In this document: piece after piece, positions 50,423-59,113 of the stretch
How the letters are laid out: each line of letters opens with the position of its first letter
How positions within the stretch are numbered: the stretch's first letter is position 1
Origin: UBA6144 sp964399165
Lineage (GTDB): Bacteria; Bdellovibrionota; Bacteriovoracia; Bacteriovoracales; Bacteriovoracaceae
Direction of reading: 5' to 3'
Length of the DNA stretch: 64,000 bases
Assembly: GCA_964399165.1 (NCBI GenBank)
Contig: CAYNPO010000015.1
Coordinates: 27,585 to 91,584 of the forward strand
Notes under the pieces: generated by a model
Seen by the model: the letters and a program-made list of their open reading frames with translations, nothing else
Databases searched by the model: none
Told to the model about the DNA's origin: nothing
Program-made: the position numbers and the translations under genes

Positions 50423-52024
50423 CTACTCGCCAACAGCCTTTTTAATGGCCCGCTTGTCGAGGCCATACTTCTCCACTTTCATGATGAGACCCGCACGACT
50501 GATGCCAAGCTCCTTCGCCAATCGCGACTTGTTGAAGCCGCAACGCTTGAGCCCTTCGCGGATCATGTGGATTTCCAACTCTTCCAGCGCGTCCTTAAGA
50601 CTGCCATTGGTGTTCACACCGCGCAACGTTGCGCCTGAGTGATGGCCATGACCGTGGCTCGCGTCCCCATGGTCCAAGATGCGCTGGTTAAGGATTTCCG
50701 GCCCGATGGTCTTGTCCTCGCCGGACAGTACCACCAAGCGTTCCACTTCGTTTTCTAGTTCGCGCACGTTGCCGGGCCAGGGATAATCCAGCATCTTCTC
50801 CAACGTCTTCTTGGCGAAGGTTTTTAGAGGAACGCCGGCCTCGGCACAACGCTTACCCAAAAAGAAATCCATCAGCACCGGGATGTCGTCGGCGCGCTCG
50901 CGCAGCGCCGGCAAGGCCACGTTGATGACGTTGATCCGATAATACAGGTCTTCCCGGAATTCGCCTTTGGCGATCATTTCCTTGAGGTTCTTGTTAGTCG
51001 CTGCGATCACTCGCACGTTTACTTTCTTAGGTGTGGTGGCGCCGACGGGGAGGAAGGTGCCTTCTTGTAGAACGCGTAGGAGTTTCACCTGCATGGTCAA
51101 AGAGGTGTCGCCAATTTCGTCCAAGAACAAGGTTCCACCATTGGCGACCTCGAAAAACCCTTTCTTGTCCTTCACGGCGCCGGTGAAGGAGCCCTTCACG
51201 TGTCCGAACAACTCGGAGTCCAGCAGGTTGTCGTTGAAGGCAGAGCAGTTCACTGCCATGAACACGGCGTCCTTGCGGGGTGAGCCGTAGTGGATGGCCT
51301 TGGCGACCAGTTCCTTACCGGTCCCGTTCTCACCCTGGATCAGGATGGTGCTCTCGGAGTTCGCGATCTTCTGGAGCAGGCTGTATACCTGCTGCATCTT
51401 CTTGGATTTCCCGATCAGGTTATGGAAGCGGTACTTGTTACCCACTTCATGGGTCAGGTCGTGGATGCGCGCTTCGCGCTTGGAGATCTCTTCATGGAAG
51501 TTCCCCACTTCTTCTGCCACCATGTCCAGCATCTCGCTCAAATACCCGCGTTCACGGGGGAAGAGCTTGCGCATTTTCTGGACGGATTCGCGCGCGTCTG
51601 CCTCGGCGACACCACTGGCTATCATCTGCTTCACAACTTCTTCCAAATTCTCGGAAGTCACGTCGTCATGGAGAAAGGGATAAGCGAAGACGGCACCCAG
51701 GAACTCGCCGTCCACCACTACGCGAGCGCATAGGCCCTGCACGTGGGGGAAGAATGTCTTATATGCAAAGACGCGCTCACCACGTTGCTGAATGCCCTCG
51801 TAAGCACGCTCCACGTCCTGCTCGAGCCATTCGTGGCCATAAGCCTGGGACATTTGCACCTTGAAGAAGTGGGAGTGGTACGGACGGTCCTTCTGGCCCA
51901 CCAGATGATGGATCCGGGACTGCTCGTCCACGTAGAAGAGGTCCAGGCCGAACCATTGCCCGATGATCTCCTCCATCTTCTTGTTCACATGGAGGTCTTT
52001 GATGGTTTTCCAATCGATGATCAT
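50423..52024 (-). CDS. Sigma-54-dependent transcriptional activator (NtrC-type, PocR/GAF-like sensor)
   Basis: A 533-residue bacterial enhancer-binding protein. Residues 1-190 are a sensor with a PocR/GAF-like look (GLCARVVVDGEFLGAVFAYPFL near 97-118). The AAA+ domain spans about 202-440: Walker A GENGTGKE (231-238), a GSFTGA loop (278-283; the usual form is GAFTGA), Walker B GTLFLDEIGD and REDLYYRINV. The C-terminus is a Fis-type helix-turn-helix (NKSRLAKELGISRAGLIMKVEKYG). It has no receiver domain, so it is ligand- rather than phosphorylation-controlled. It is transcribed alone, upstream of the carboxylase operon on the same strand, and ends at a strong terminator. Targets are unknown. Confidence 0.92.
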   Translation of the reverse strand: MIIDWKTIKDLHVNKKMEEIIGQWFGLDLFYVDEQSRIHHLVGQKDRPYHSHFFKVQMSQAYGHEWLEQDVERAYEGIQQRGERVFAYKTFFPHVQGLCARVVVDGEFLGAVFAYPFLHDDVTSENLEEVVKQMIASGVAEADARESVQKMRKLFPRERGYLSEMLDMVAEEVGNFHEEISKREARIHDLTHEVGNKYRFHNLIGKSKKMQQVYSLLQKIANSESTILIQGENGTGKELVAKAIHYGSPRKDAVFMAVNCSAFNDNLLDSELFGHVKGSFTGAVKDKKGFFEVANGGTLFLDEIGDTSLTMQVKLLRVLQEGTFLPVGATTPKKVNVRVIAATNKNLKEMIAKGEFREDLYYRINVINVALPALRERADDIPVLMDFFLGKRCAEAGVPLKTFAKKTLEKMLDYPWPGNVRELENEVERLVVLSGEDKTIGPEILNQRILDHGDASHGHGHHSGATLRGVNTNGSLKDALEELEIHMIREGLKRCGFNKSRLAKELGISRAGLIMKVEKYGLDKRAIKKAVGE

Positions 52025-52147
52025 GCGACGTTCCTCCGGGCCTCATCCATGGGCCGTGTTGGGGGGTAGTGACTCGTCAAACTTGTCGTCACTTCGCCCA
52101 GGAACTTGACGGGTAATATGCCGGGAGCGCCTAAAGAGTGGACGCTT

Positions 52148-52699
52148 TCAGGGTAACCACGCCCCAAACATGTCGAAGAAGAGAGGTTTACCCCACTCTT
52201 GGGGGCCGACCAATTTTCTCAGGAAACGTCCCTGGCGCCCGAAAACGTGCGTCTCTGGCAGCTTCATCGTGCCGTATGCGTCCCGATGGGCATGCGTACT
52301 GTCCATAACCCACTCAATTCGGACGCCGTCGGGTATGGGGAGGGTCGCGACGAATTTGCGAACTTTAGGAAGCTCGTCGTTGACCGCCACCAATAATACC
52401 CTAAGCTTGTCCTTCCCCGGCAGCTTTCCCAGAAAACGAACCAACTCCGGCAGCTCAGCCTCGCACGGGCCGCACCACGTGGCCCAAAAATGCACCAGGA
52501 CGGCCTCAGTCCCCGGAGCATAGGCTGACATACCCATGGGGACCACCTCCCCTCCTAGGCCGGTAAAGGATGCTTGGGGTATGGCCGAGAGTAGGTTCTC
52601 TTCAACCGCTACCTGACTTTGCAGACTTTTCCGGGCGTAGAGGGAGTAGGCAATGGCACCTCCCACAAGTAAGAGCGCCATGAGCAGCTTCTTTGGCAT
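52148..52699 (-). CDS. TlpA/ResA-like membrane-anchored thioredoxin
   Basis: A 183-residue protein with an N-terminal membrane anchor or signal (KKLLMALLLVGGAIAYSLY) and a thioredoxin fold. The active site is W75-C76-G-P-C79 in VLVHFWATWCGPCEAELPEL, and the cis-Pro is in KLPETHVFG. Such proteins reduce periplasmic cysteines, for instance in cytochrome c maturation. It lies between the sigma-54 activator and the rplQ terminator. No cytochrome genes are nearby. Confidence 0.9.
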   Translation of the reverse strand: MPKKLLMALLLVGGAIAYSLYARKSLQSQVAVEENLLSAIPQASFTGLGGEVVPMGMSAYAPGTEAVLVHFWATWCGPCEAELPELVRFLGKLPGKDKLRVLLVAVNDELPKVRKFVATLPIPDGVRIEWVMDSTHAHRDAYGTMKLPETHVFGRQGRFLRKLVGPQEWGKPLFFDMFGAWLP

Positions 52700-52709
52700 G
52701 CCTTAAAGT

Positions 52710-52743
52710 AAAAAACCTTCCCGTGGTTGCCCAGGGGAAGGTT
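52710..52743 (-). terminator. Rho-independent terminator of the ribosomal superoperon
   Basis: On the minus strand AACCTTCCC and GGGAAGGTT form a 9-bp stem with a 12-base loop, followed by TTTTTT. It lies 23 bases after the rplQ stop, ending the long leftward ribosomal transcript. Confidence 0.88.
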
Positions 52744-52766
52744 CAACAATGATCAAAAAAACAGTT

Positions 52767-53123
52767 TTACTCGACGAAAGCCAGAATAGCCGTTTTGGCG
52801 GCGTCACCCAGGCGTTGATCCGCCATCTTCAGCATGCGCGTGTACCCACCCGGGCGCTGCTTGAACTTGGGTGCTACTGTCTCAAACAGGTTTTTCACCG
52901 CGGCTTTATTATTCAACTTAGTGTAAGCCAGTCGGCGGTTAGCCAGAGTGTCGTTCTTAGCCAGGGTCACCAGCTTCTCGACATAGGGCTTAAGAGCCCT
53001 AGCTTTGGTAACGGTGGTCTTCACCTTTCCGTGATCCAGAATCTCTGATGCCAAGTTTTTCATCATAGCTACCCGGTGTGAGGGAGCTACGCTCAAGCGG
53101 TATTTGTGATTGCCGTGTCTCAT
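52767..53123 (-). CDS. rplQ: 50S ribosomal protein L17
   Basis: 118 residues of standard length, starting MRHGNHKYRLSVAPSHRVAMMKNLA with the conserved RHG N-terminus. It sits near the exit-tunnel base. It is the last gene of the ribosomal superoperon, 30 bases after rpoA, and is followed by an intrinsic terminator. Confidence 0.98.
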   Translation of the reverse strand: MRHGNHKYRLSVAPSHRVAMMKNLASEILDHGKVKTTVTKARALKPYVEKLVTLAKNDTLANRRLAYTKLNNKAAVKNLFETVAPKFKQRPGGYTRMLKMADQRLGDAAKTAILAFVE

Positions 53124-53153
53124 GGTCTTTCCCCTTCTCGTCTTAGCCTGGGC

Positions 53154-54173
53154 TTAGTCAGCCTGGGCGCCTTGCACTTGCTTCATGACGTTGTCGACCT
53201 TCATGCCGAGGCCGAGGCCCATAGAAGCGAGGATTTCCTTGATTTCGTTGAGGGATTTGCGGCCGAAGTTCTTCGTACGCAGCATCTCACCTTCAGTCTT
53301 GGAAACCAGTTCGTAAATGTATTTGATGTTCGCGTTCTGCAAGCAGTTAGCTGAACGGACGGACAACTCGAGCTCGGAAACAGGCTTGAGGAGGGCGTCG
53401 TTGGCAACGGCTGCGCTGGCCTGGGTCGCGGGCTTGACCTCGGCAGGGGCGTCCTTGTCTTCAAAATTCAGGAAGACGGTGAGCTGGTCACGCATGATCT
53501 TGGCAGACACGGCGACAGCATCCACTGGGTCTACACCGGCGGTTGTCCAAACTTCCATGGTGAGACGATCGTAGTCGGTGCGCTTGCCTACGCGGGCGTT
53601 GGTCACAGTGTAGTTTACGCGGGTCACCGGGGAGAACAAAGTGTCCAGGTAGATCCAGCCCACGGGCAGGTCGTAGCCTTCCTTGTTGTCCAGGGCCGTC
53701 ACATACCCTTTGCCCCGGGCTACCTTGAGCTCCATGCGGATGGAGCCGCCGGATGAGATGTTGCAGATGACATGCTCAGGGTTGAGTACCTTCACGTTGG
53801 CGCCGTCTTGAATATCACCGGCTTTCACTGCGCCCTCTGAGCTCTTCTCGAGCACCAAAGTAGTTTCTTCCTTATCGGTGATCTTGAAGCGTACTTCCTT
53901 GAGGTTCAGAATGATTTCGGAAACCTCTTCCTTGATGTTGTTGATGGTGCCGAACTCATGGTCGACGCCATCGATCTTTACGGCGACGATGCCCGCCCCT
54001 TGAAGGGAGGACAAGAGCACGCGGCGGAGAGAGTTGCCGAGGGTCAAACCATAGCCGCGCTCGAGGGGCTTTGCGGTGAATTTGCCGTAGTTCGGACGCA
54101 GAGACTCGGTGTCCACTTCCAAGGCCGCAGGGCGAATCATTCCGACCCAGTTCTTACTCATAAAGTTGCTCAT
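53154..54173 (-). CDS. rpoA: RNA polymerase alpha subunit
   Basis: 339 residues. The N-terminal assembly domain (about 1-235) includes PLERGYGLTLGNSLRRVLLSSL near 37-58 and LNLKEVRFK. A linker rich in Ala/Pro/Thr precedes the C-terminal DNA-binding domain (about 265-325, SVRSANCLQNANIKYIYELV and FGRKSLNEIKE). It follows rpsK directly, with no rpsD between, unlike the usual rpsK-rpsD-rpoA order. Confidence 0.98.
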   Translation of the reverse strand: MSNFMSKNWVGMIRPAALEVDTESLRPNYGKFTAKPLERGYGLTLGNSLRRVLLSSLQGAGIVAVKIDGVDHEFGTINNIKEEVSEIILNLKEVRFKITDKEETTLVLEKSSEGAVKAGDIQDGANVKVLNPEHVICNISSGGSIRMELKVARGKGYVTALDNKEGYDLPVGWIYLDTLFSPVTRVNYTVTNARVGKRTDYDRLTMEVWTTAGVDPVDAVAVSAKIMRDQLTVFLNFEDKDAPAEVKPATQASAAVANDALLKPVSELELSVRSANCLQNANIKYIYELVSKTEGEMLRTKNFGRKSLNEIKEILASMGLGLGMKVDNVMKQVQGAQAD

Positions 54174-54208
54174 GTGCGCGGGCTCCTTACCAGTTTTACG
54201 CGTTAGAA

Positions 54209-54619
54209 TTATACGCGGCGGCGCTTAGGTGCGCGGCAACCATTGTGGGGCATGGGGGATTTGTCGGCGACGGAGGTGATACGCAAGCCGGCGGCCATGA
54301 GAGCGCGGATGGCGTTTTCACGTCCAGCCCCGGGGCCCTTAACCTTTACTTCAACCGAGCTCAGACCCTGCTCCATGGCTTTGCGGGCGGCTTCGCCGGA
54401 GGCGATTTGAGCCGCGAAGGGAGTGGACTTCTTAGAGCCCCTGAAACCCTGGTGGCCTGCAGATGCCCATGAGACGGCGTTGCCGTCTGGGTCGCTGATG
54501 GTCACGATAGTGTTGTTGAAAGAAGCGTACACGTGACACACACCATGGGAGATGTGTTTACGAGCTTTTTTCTTGCCGGTCGCGGGTTTCTTGTCTTTCT
54601 GTTGATTAGTTTCGCTCAT
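54209..54619 (-). CDS. rpsK: 30S ribosomal protein S11
   Basis: 136 residues with a Lys-rich N-terminus, VCHVYASFNNTIVTISDPDGN near 27-47, the conserved GPGAGRENAIRAL and the basic end GCRAPKRRRV. It forms part of the platform near the mRNA exit. Order is rpsM-rpsK-rpoA. Confidence 0.98.
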   Translation of the reverse strand: MSETNQQKDKKPATGKKKARKHISHGVCHVYASFNNTIVTISDPDGNAVSWASAGHQGFRGSKKSTPFAAQIASGEAARKAMEQGLSSVEVKVKGPGAGRENAIRALMAAGLRITSVADKSPMPHNGCRAPKRRRV

Positions 54620-54633
54620 AAAGCCCTCTTAAA

Positions 54634-55014
54634 TTACTTCATCGCTTTGATAGATTTCTTACCGGCGATCGCCACAGCGGGGCCCTTACGGGTGCGGGCG
54701 TTCGTGTGTGTCCGTTGGCCGCGCACGGGCAAGCCTTTGCGGTGACGGATACCACGGTAGCAGCCAAGATCTTTGAGGCGCTTGATGTTGAGGCCGATCT
54801 CGCGCCGGAGGTCACCCTCAACGGAATACCCTTCGAGGGCTGCGCGAATCTGCTGAGTTTCCTCTTCAGTCACATCAGTAGAGTTCTTGTCGGGAGAGAC
54901 ACCGGCTTTCTCCAGTACCTCAAGAGCGATTTTGGGCCCCACGCCATAGAGGGCGCGAAGTGCGATTTTCATCGCTTTGTTACGGGGCAAATCGACGCCC
55001 AGAATACGTGCCAT
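54634..55014 (-). CDS. rpsM: 30S ribosomal protein S13
   Basis: 126 residues starting MARILGVDLPRNKAMKIALRALYGVG, with the helix-hairpin-helix region and the tail RHRKGLPVRGQRTHTNARTR that contacts the P-site tRNA and the 50S bridge. It lies 16 bases after rpmJ. Confidence 0.98.
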   Translation of the reverse strand: MARILGVDLPRNKAMKIALRALYGVGPKIALEVLEKAGVSPDKNSTDVTEEETQQIRAALEGYSVEGDLRREIGLNIKRLKDLGCYRGIRHRKGLPVRGQRTHTNARTRKGPAVAIAGKKSIKAMK

Positions 55015-55030
55015 GTTCTCGTCTCCTCAC

Positions 55031-55147
55031 TTAGCCTTGACGTTGCTTGTGCTTCGGATTGCCTTTACAGATCACGCGTAGGATGCCCTTGCGCTTCACC
55101 ACTTTGCAGTCCTTGCAGATGTTTTTTACGGAAGATCTGACTTTCAT
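55031..55147 (-). CDS. rpmJ: 50S ribosomal protein L36 (zinc-binding form)
   Basis: A 38-codon ORF between infA and rpsM beginning MKVRSSVKNICKDCKVVKRKG and ending GNPKHKQRQG. The C11-x2-C14 pair, C27 and H33 form the zinc-binding C+ type. Four bases separate it from the infA stop region. Confidence 0.96.
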   Translation of the reverse strand: MKVRSSVKNICKDCKVVKRKGILRVICKGNPKHKQRQG

Positions 55148-55150
55148 AAC

Positions 55151-55375
55151 TCAACCTTTGCTTCTGAAGGTGATCCGGCCCTTATCGAGGTCATAACGGC
55201 TGATCTCCACAACCACTTTGTCCCCTGGCAAGATCTTGATAAAATTCATTCTCATTTTGCCGCTAATGTGGGCCAAAACGATGTGTCCATTCGGTAACTT
55301 AACCCGGAACCGCGTGTTGGGGAGCAGCTCAAGGACTTCACCCTCAACTTCGATGGTGTCTTTCGTTTCGGTCAT
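55151..55375 (-). CDS. infA: Translation initiation factor IF-1
   Basis: 74 residues of the OB fold: TIEVEGEVLELLPNTRFRVKLPNGH near 6-30, then HISGKMRMNFIKILPGDKVVVE and the closing YDLDKGRITFRSKG. It is slightly longer than E. coli IF-1 through a few acidic N-terminal residues. It follows adk after a 72-base gap that holds a candidate promoter; map is absent between adk and infA. Confidence 0.97.
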   Translation of the reverse strand: MTETKDTIEVEGEVLELLPNTRFRVKLPNGHIVLAHISGKMRMNFIKILPGDKVVVEISRYDLDKGRITFRSKG

Positions 55376-55399
55376 TCAGTTTCCAAAAAAGTAAGAGCC

Positions 55400-55429
55400 C
55401 TTATAACTAATTACTAGCATCCTTGGCAA
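55400..55429 (-). promoter_or_regulatory. Candidate internal promoter before infA
   Basis: On the minus strand TTGCCA is followed after 18 bases by TATAAG, ending 25 bases before the infA ATG, in one of the widest gaps of the ribosomal superoperon. It may boost the infA-rpmJ-rpsM-rpsK-rpoA-rplQ part. Confidence 0.4.
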
Positions 55430-55447
55430 CCGCATTCCGGCCTCGCG

Positions 55448-56080
55448 TCAGAGCTGGCGAGAGATTTGGTTAAAGACACTTTCGATGGGGTTTTCCGCGT
55501 TCACTGTCAAAAGCCGGTTGGCTTTACCATAGTGATCCAACACGGGCTGGATGTTTTGCTGAAAGATATCAAGCCGCTTCTTGATCGCATCTTCCTTGTC
55601 GTCGTCCCGATGTACTAAGTTCGTACCAGCGCATTTATCGCATACGCCGGGAGTCCTGGGGGGTTGAGTTACAAGATTATAAATGGCCCCACAGGTTTTG
55701 CAGGTTCGACGATTCGTTAATCGAGAAACAAGCTTGCCACGGTCAATCTCAAAGTAGACAGCCAGGCTAGGGTGCCCCTTCAAGACTTCTTTATCGAGGG
55801 TTTCGGCTTGAGCAATGTTACGTGGGTAGCCGTCGAAAATATACGAGTGCTGATCAAGGCTGGTGTTCGCTTGGAGGAGTTCAATGACCAGCTCATCCGA
55901 AACAAGGGCACCGGCGTCCATCACAGCCTTTACCCGCTTCCCCAGGTCAGAACCCTTGCTGATCTCATTTCTCAAAAGATCGCCGGTTGAGATGTGCTTG
56001 TAGCCCCTATCCGCAACGAACTTAGCCGCTTGCGTTCCCTTCCCTGACCCGGCGGCCCCGATGAGGATCAGGTGCTTCAT
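55448..56080 (-). CDS. adk: Adenylate kinase (zinc-lid form)
   Basis: Interconverts ATP + AMP and 2 ADP. The 210-residue protein has the P-loop GAAGSGKGTQAAKF near 8-21, GYPRNIAQAETL near 84-95 and a lid with four cysteines (CKTCGAIYNL, then CDKCAG) that bind zinc, as in Gram-positive and many delta-type enzymes. Its ATG overlaps the secY stop by one base, the classic secY-adk coupling. Confidence 0.98.
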   Translation of the reverse strand: MKHLILIGAAGSGKGTQAAKFVADRGYKHISTGDLLRNEISKGSDLGKRVKAVMDAGALVSDELVIELLQANTSLDQHSYIFDGYPRNIAQAETLDKEVLKGHPSLAVYFEIDRGKLVSRLTNRRTCKTCGAIYNLVTQPPRTPGVCDKCAGTNLVHRDDDKEDAIKKRLDIFQQNIQPVLDHYGKANRLLTVNAENPIESVFNQISRQL

Positions 56081-57396
56081 TAGAACCTTTTGGCGCCGGA
56101 GTATTTGCCACGGACCTTGTATGCCGAGTCAAAACGCTGTGAGATCATGAAGCTCTCGGCTTGCGCCATAGTGTCGATGGCGACGCCAACAAGGATCAGC
56201 AGTGATGTGCCACCGAAGTAGAAAGGCACTTTTGCATAGTTTAGTAACACCGCCGGCATGATGCAGATCAGGGCCACATAGATGGCGCCAACAAGGGTCA
56301 GGCGGCTAATGATGGTATTGAGGAACTGGGCAGTCTGCTCGCCGGGACGGATTCCGGGAATGAAGCCGCCGTTCTTGCGGAGGTTCTCCGAAATATCGTC
56401 GGTCTTGAACTGGATCGAGGCATAGAAGTAGGCGAAGAACACGATGAAGGCGAGGAAAACTACGTTGTAGAGCATGCGGCCAGGGGCGAGCATGTTCTGG
56501 ATGTTGGAGAAATAGATTTTGACAGGGCTGTCCTCGGGGACGAACTGACCCACGGTCATGGGGAAGCCTAACAGGGCAGAGGCGAAGATCGGGGGCATGA
56601 CACCTGCGATGTTAACCTTGATAGGCAGGTGTGTGGACTGGCCACCGAACACACGGTTGTTCACAACGCGCTTGGCGTACTGGACCGGCACTTTGCGGAA
56701 AGCGCGCTCGATGTAGATGATGAGCCAGAAGGACACCAGCATGATCACCAGGACGATGAGCAGGTTCACCAAGGTCAGTTCCCCGTTCCCAAGAAGGTTC
56801 AGCGTGTCGCGTATGCCGGTGGGAATGCCGGCGGCGATGCCAGCGAAGATTACTAGTGAGATGCCGTTACCAATGCCACGCTCTGTGATTTGTTCACCCA
56901 GCCACATGACGAACATAGTGCCCGCCATGAGGCTGATCACAGTAAGGGCGCGAAAACCAAAACCTGGCTCGATGACTACGGGCATGCCATTGGGGCTGCG
57001 GATCGTCTCAAGGCCAACGGCTAATCCGTAGCCTTGGAAGATACACAGGAGGACAGTGGCGTAACGGGTGTACTGGTTGATCTTCTTATGGCCGTCGGAT
57101 TCTTTCTGGAGCTCAGCCAGGGCGGGAATGGAGTACGATAGCAGGCTGAAGATAATGGAAGAGGTGATGTAGGGCATGATTCCAAGGGCGAGCACAGAGA
57201 AGCGCTCCAAGGCACCACCACTAAAGGTATTGAACACGCCGAAAATTGAGCCCTTCATTCCGCTGAAGAACGAAGCCAGCGCGTTCCCATCGACCCCTGG
57301 TGTCGGCACCTGGGTGGCTACGCGGTAAACCCCTAGCATGATGATGGTAAAGAGGACGCGCTTCTTGAGTTCTTCCAGCTTGGAAACGTTGGACAT
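56080..57396 (-). CDS. secY: Preprotein translocase subunit SecY
   Basis: 438 residues with ten membrane segments forming the Sec channel. Visible are the plug region (TPGVDGNALASFF), FSVLALGIMPYITSSIIFSLLSYSIPAL, LWLGE-type loop MWLGEQITERGIGNGISLVIFAG and the cytoplasmic loop PIKVNIAGVMPPIFASALLGFP. Placed in the spc operon after rplO, as usual. Confidence 0.99.
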   Translation of the reverse strand: MSNVSKLEELKKRVLFTIIMLGVYRVATQVPTPGVDGNALASFFSGMKGSIFGVFNTFSGGALERFSVLALGIMPYITSSIIFSLLSYSIPALAELQKESDGHKKINQYTRYATVLLCIFQGYGLAVGLETIRSPNGMPVVIEPGFGFRALTVISLMAGTMFVMWLGEQITERGIGNGISLVIFAGIAAGIPTGIRDTLNLLGNGELTLVNLLIVLVIMLVSFWLIIYIERAFRKVPVQYAKRVVNNRVFGGQSTHLPIKVNIAGVMPPIFASALLGFPMTVGQFVPEDSPVKIYFSNIQNMLAPGRMLYNVVFLAFIVFFAYFYASIQFKTDDISENLRKNGGFIPGIRPGEQTAQFLNTIISRLTLVGAIYVALICIMPAVLLNYAKVPFYFGGTSLLILVGVAIDTMAQAESFMISQRFDSAYKVRGKYSGAKRF

Positions 57397-57413
57397 TTCT
57401 CTTCCTTAAGTCC

Positions 57414-57872
57414 TTATTCGTTGACGATCTTCCCGCCGGCTTTCGTGATCAGCTCCTGAGCCTTGGCAGAGAACTTCTCGATCCCCTTGAAGGTCAGGGC
57501 CTTGTCGAACTCGCCTTTGGCTAAAACTTTGAGCGGCAGGCTCTTATTTTTGCCGCTCAGGAAGCCCTTCGCAACCAGAGATTCACGGGTTACCGGCTCA
57601 TTGGCGGCGAATTTCTCGGCGACCTTGTCTAGATTCACCACGGCGTAGCTGGTGGCGAAAGCGCTGTTGTTAAAGCCGACTTTAGGCAAGCGGCGGTACA
57701 GGGGCATTTGACCGCCCTCGAAACCGATGCGGATGCCGCCGCCAGTGCGCGCTTTCTGGCCTTTATGGCCTTTACCGGCCTGGGTACCTTGACCAGAGCC
57801 TTGGCCGCGGCCGATGCGCTTGGTGTTCTTGTGGGCGCCTTTGGGGCTTTTCAGGTTCTTCAGGGTCAGCAT
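57414..57872 (-). CDS. rplO: 50S ribosomal protein L15
   Basis: 152 residues. Typical N-terminus LKSPKGAHKNTKRIGRGQGSGQG and GRTGGGIR-like KARTGGGIRIGFEGGQMPLYRRLPK, then the globular C-terminal fold. Between rpmD and secY in the standard order. Confidence 0.98.
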   Translation of the reverse strand: MLTLKNLKSPKGAHKNTKRIGRGQGSGQGTQAGKGHKGQKARTGGGIRIGFEGGQMPLYRRLPKVGFNNSAFATSYAVVNLDKVAEKFAANEPVTRESLVAKGFLSGKNKSLPLKVLAKGEFDKALTFKGIEKFSAKAQELITKAGGKIVNE

Positions 57873-57882
57873 GGTGAGCCTC

Positions 57883-58065
57883 TTAGTTCAGGATGTCGAC
57901 CATGTGGATGACCTGCTTGATCATCCCGCGGACGGCCGGGGTGTTTTCCAGCGTCTTGCTGGAACCGATACGACGCAAGCCCAAGCCGCGTACGGTGGCT
58001 TTTTGCTTTTCCGTGCAGGAGATAGGGCTTTTAACGAGTTTTACGGTGATCTGTTTATTCGCCAT
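57883..58065 (-). CDS. rpmD: 50S ribosomal protein L30
   Basis: 60 residues: KQITVKLVKSPISCTEKQKATVRGLGLRRIGS, then PAVRGMIKQVIHMVDI. Standard bacterial short form, nine bases before... the rpsE stop on the upstream side, in the order rpsE-rpmD-rplO. Confidence 0.97.
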   Translation of the reverse strand: MANKQITVKLVKSPISCTEKQKATVRGLGLRRIGSSKTLENTPAVRGMIKQVIHMVDILN

Positions 58066-58073
58066 GGTCTACC

Positions 58074-58709
58074 TCAGATTTTCGCCTTCATACGGAGGCC
58101 CTTGGTGGAGCTGCCGCGGGCATTGGCTACTTCCTCGACGGCGCGGATCTGCTTGAGCGCCGTGAATGTAGCCTTCACGATGTTGTGCGGGTTGCTGCCG
58201 CGGAGAGATTTAGTGAGCACGTTACGGACACCCGCGAGCTCCAGGATGGAGCGGCATGCGCCGGCAGCTTTAATCCCGGTACCTTCGCCAGCCGGCTTCA
58301 TCAGCACTTTGCCAGCGCCGAACTCGCCGAGGATCTCATGGGGAATAGTGCCATTCTCGATGGGCACTTTGATCATGCGCTTGGCAGCTTTTTGGCCGGC
58401 TTTGCGGATGGCATCAGGCACTTCCTTGGCTTTACCCAAGCCGTAACCGACTTTGCCGTTCTTGTCTCCCACGATGATCAGAGCAGCGAAGGAGAATCGG
58501 CGGCCGCCCTTAACGACTTTGGCTACGCGGTTAACCGCAACGACCCGCTCTTCCAGGTCTACAGCCAAACCGTCACTGCCGGCGGTGGCTTCTTTGCGGG
58601 GGGGGCGCTTGTCCGGACGCTGGGGGCCGCGGCCGCGGGGGCCTTTGCCTTTCTTGTCGGCGTCGTTCTCATTGGTCTCGCTGGCTTCTTTTACGTTCTC
58701 GTCAGACAT
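58074..58709 (-). CDS. rpsE: 30S ribosomal protein S5 with extended N-terminus
   Basis: 211 residues against about 166 in E. coli. The core starts near 45 (LEERVVAVNRVAKVVKGGRRFSF) and includes GKAKEVPDAIRKA and GTGIKAAGACRSILELAG. The extra first 45 residues are acidic and then Arg/Pro/Gly-rich low complexity (GKGPRGRGPQRPDKRPPRKE). I chose ATG 58709, preceded by GAGAGGG, over an in-frame GTG five codons earlier. Confidence 0.96.
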   Translation of the reverse strand: MSDENVKEASETNENDADKKGKGPRGRGPQRPDKRPPRKEATAGSDGLAVDLEERVVAVNRVAKVVKGGRRFSFAALIIVGDKNGKVGYGLGKAKEVPDAIRKAGQKAAKRMIKVPIENGTIPHEILGEFGAGKVLMKPAGEGTGIKAAGACRSILELAGVRNVLTKSLRGSNPHNIVKATFTALKQIRAVEEVANARGSSTKGLRMKAKI

Positions 58710-58720
58710 TTGTCCCTCTC

Positions 58721-59095
58721 TCACATTTGGATGCCGTTCTCGCGGACTGCGTCCGCCAGAACTTTGATCACGCCGGTGAATTGCTTTCCGCTACGGTCGA
58801 AGACGACGGTGGCGATGTTGGCTTTTTTCAGCTGAGCCGCGACGGCCGCGCCGACTTTCTTCGCTCCTTCGGAGTTGCCCACCTCAGCGGCTTTGCCTTT
58901 CCCGTAAGTCTGAACAGAGAAGAGGGTCTTCCCGCTGACGTCGTTCACGGCTTGCACGCGGAGGTGTTTGTTCGTCTTGGTCACGCATAGACGGGGGCGA
59001 ACGTCGTCGCCCTCGACTTTTTTGCGGATGCTGAGACGGCGGCGGTATTCTTTCGCTTTCGTCGGATTTTTAATTTTACCGAGTACTTTTCTCAT
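58721..59095 (-). CDS. rplR: 50S ribosomal protein L18
   Basis: 124 residues that bind 5S rRNA. The basic N-terminal region (AKEYRRRLSIRKKV) precedes RPRLCVTKTNKHLRVQAV and the closing VVFDRSGKQFTGVIKVLADAVRENGI. Between rplF and rpsE. Confidence 0.98.
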   Translation of the reverse strand: MRKVLGKIKNPTKAKEYRRRLSIRKKVEGDDVRPRLCVTKTNKHLRVQAVNDVSGKTLFSVQTYGKGKAAEVGNSEGAKKVGAAVAAQLKKANIATVVFDRSGKQFTGVIKVLADAVRENGIQM

Positions 59096-59113
59096 TGTTC
59101 CCCTGCCTCTTAA

